Of a stretch of 64,000 bases of DNA, positions 62,340 to 64,000 are shown one piece after another. Source of the DNA: Nymphaea colorata. Lineage: Eukaryota; Streptophyta; Magnoliopsida; Nymphaeales; Nymphaeaceae. The notes below the pieces were generated by a model. It did not search any database. It was not told the DNA's origin and worked only from the letters and a program-made list of their open reading frames with translations. Location: the NCBI RefSeq assembly GCF_008831285.2, contig NC_045149.1:622001-686000 (forward strand), given 5' to 3'. Both the position numbers and the translations under genes were made by a program. Within the stretch, counting starts at the first letter, position 1. The number at the start of each line of letters is the position of its first letter.

Positions 62340-63300
62340 ATATATATGCGTAAGAACAACATTATCTCAACTCTAATGTCCACAAATAGTTGTCAAGAAT
62401 ATACATGCATAACATTATCTTTGCCCTAATATATACATATAAATGTCACATTATAGGAAAGAAGAGTATTATCCCATCACTGATATATGCATATGGTTGT
62501 CTTCTATGTTTAAGTATAAACAATATTATCTCATCTCTGATATATTCATATGGTTGTCATATATTTTCATGTAAGAACCATATTATTTCATCTCCGATAT
62601 ATATATGATCGTCATACATATTCAAGCAAGAACAACATTATCTTATCTTTGATATATCTATATGATTGTCACATATATGTGTGTAACAACATTATCTGAT
62701 CTATGATATATACATATGATTGTCATATATATATGAGTGACAACAACATCATATCATCGATGATGTAACCACATGTGTCATATATATATGTGCAAGAACA
62801 GTCTTATCTCGTCTATGATATATCTCTATTGTGGTCATATATATTCAATTAAGAATTATATTATCTCATCTTTGATATGTCTACATGATTGTGATATATA
62901 TTCAAACAAAAATAGCATTATCTCATCTTTTATCTATCCATATCATTGTCATATACATATGTGATATATCCACATAATTGTCATATATATTCAAGGAAGA
63001 ATAATATGATCTCATCTTTTGATCTATCCATATGAATGTCATATATATGAGTGTAACAACAATATTATCTCATCTATGATATACCCATATGATTGTTACA
63101 TATATGTGTATAACAACAACGTTATCTTATCTATGATGTATCTATATAATTGTCATATATACTAAAAAACGTAGTATTATCTCATCTATAATCTATTCAT
63201 ATGATTGTTACATATATGTGTGTAACAACAACATTATCTTATCTTTGATACATCCATGTGATTGACATGTATATAAATATATACAAACAACATTATCTCA
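62340..63300. repeat. ~57-bp minisatellite, about 16-17 units
   Basis: Landmarks such as attatctcatct, tgatatat and gattgtcatatat recur at 52-59 bp spacing from about 62357 to 63292 (one gap of about 90). Translations over it repeat with a 19-residue period and are not genes. It is AT-rich throughout. Confidence 0.85.
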
Positions 63301-63429
63301 TTTTGTTTTCCTTTAAGTCAGTAGAGATGTCTTACAAAATTATGCACTTCATCAGTTTTAACATGACAGTTCTAAGAATAACATCATTCCCTGCTCAAAA
63401 ACAAACACATGCTTAACTTTGCATATTAA

Positions 63430-63537
<108 letters not shown>

Positions 63538-63539
63538 TA

Positions 63540-64000
63540 TTTCACATACATATACATTTACATATCTGTATATACATCTAAATACACCAAATATACATGA
63601 ACTACATGTAGCACTTGGTCTAAATATTTCCATACGTGAAAATATAAGATATGCTCACTCATTATGCCTTTGAATCTATGTACATAAAGAGTAATCTACC
63701 AACACTCTAGTCCATGATAGCTGCACTAGTTCTCTCTCTTTACACCCTTGTGACATTATAAGATCATAACATACTCATTTAAAACTACATAAATGCCTAA
63801 TCATGGGCCTGTTTCTGTTTCTGTTTCTGTTTCTAAATATGCACTTAGAGCATTTATCTGCATAGAGATGACTTGAATATAAATCAGCAATCCACTAGCT
63901 TCATTCGTTAACACTTTGTGGCTGAGATAATAGGAGGAGTAGTCATTATCCTCAACTTAGACTTCAATCAGAGATGCACCAAGAAAATGGAAGGTATCTC
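63540..64000. other. Non-coding end of window with a short hexamer repeat
   Basis: No gene was recognised. Four tandem GTTTCT units lie at 63811-63834. Confidence 0.6.

Noticed and set aside
62390-62964. Repeated IISSLIY-type protein frames
   Set aside because: They arise from the 57-bp minisatellite and have no independent support.

Overview
The window is nuclear DNA from a flowering plant. All recognisable coding sequence belongs to plant-type families: Ty1/copia and Ty3/gypsy (chromovirus) LTR retrotransposons, a CACTA (En/Spm) transposase, a hAT-type MITE, a cucumisin-like subtilase and leucine-rich repeats encoded one per exon. The DNA is AT-rich, gene-poor and heavily decayed. I cannot name the species. 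I see no intact host gene, no rRNA or tRNA gene and no prokaryotic feature.

Layout. 1-20200: mostly non-coding, with an imperfect tandem repeat (2241-2830), a small hAT MITE with an 8-bp target duplication (2900-3070), a satellite-like array (8330-9240), a broken Ty3/gypsy gag on the minus strand (about 9600-10570) and one candidate minus-strand exon (18429-18630). 20215-38440: a three-level nest. A minus-strand CACTA transposase gene is split by a copia element (20559 to about 35715). That copia is in turn split, inside its GAG-pre-integrase domain, by a 10.7-kb gypsy chromovirus (22674-33413) with LTRs of about 2.9 kb and TSD GACTA. The right end of the copia has been lost and replaced by back-to-back perfect inverted repeats (35514-35715). 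38913-41556: remains of a minus-strand LRR gene with one LRR per exon, containing a possible 0.6-kb MITE. 41967-45460: an inverted solo LTR of the same gypsy family, with TSD ACATG and an internal 486-bp tandem duplication. 46429-50775: a second, decayed copia with an odd in-frame GC-rich 63-bp insertion in its integrase. 51995-53130: a cucumisin-like subtilase pseudogene with catalytic Ser changed to Phe. 53405-60519: the best-preserved element, a complete 7.1-kb copia with 366-bp LTRs and TSD CCAAC. 61975-62205: a second fragment of the subtilase C-terminus. 62340-63540: a ~57-bp minisatellite and a CA/TA microsatellite.

How the parts relate. This is insertion upon insertion rather than a pathway. 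The relative order is readable: CACTA first, then copia 1, then the gypsy element. The LTR pair of the 53-60 kb copia differs at about 14 of 366 sites by eye. The gypsy LTR pair differs by roughly 4-11% in the two segments I compared. Premature stops and lost catalytic residues are often one C-to-T or G-to-A change from the expected codon, as expected of silenced, methylated plant transposons. All counts and alignments were done by eye.
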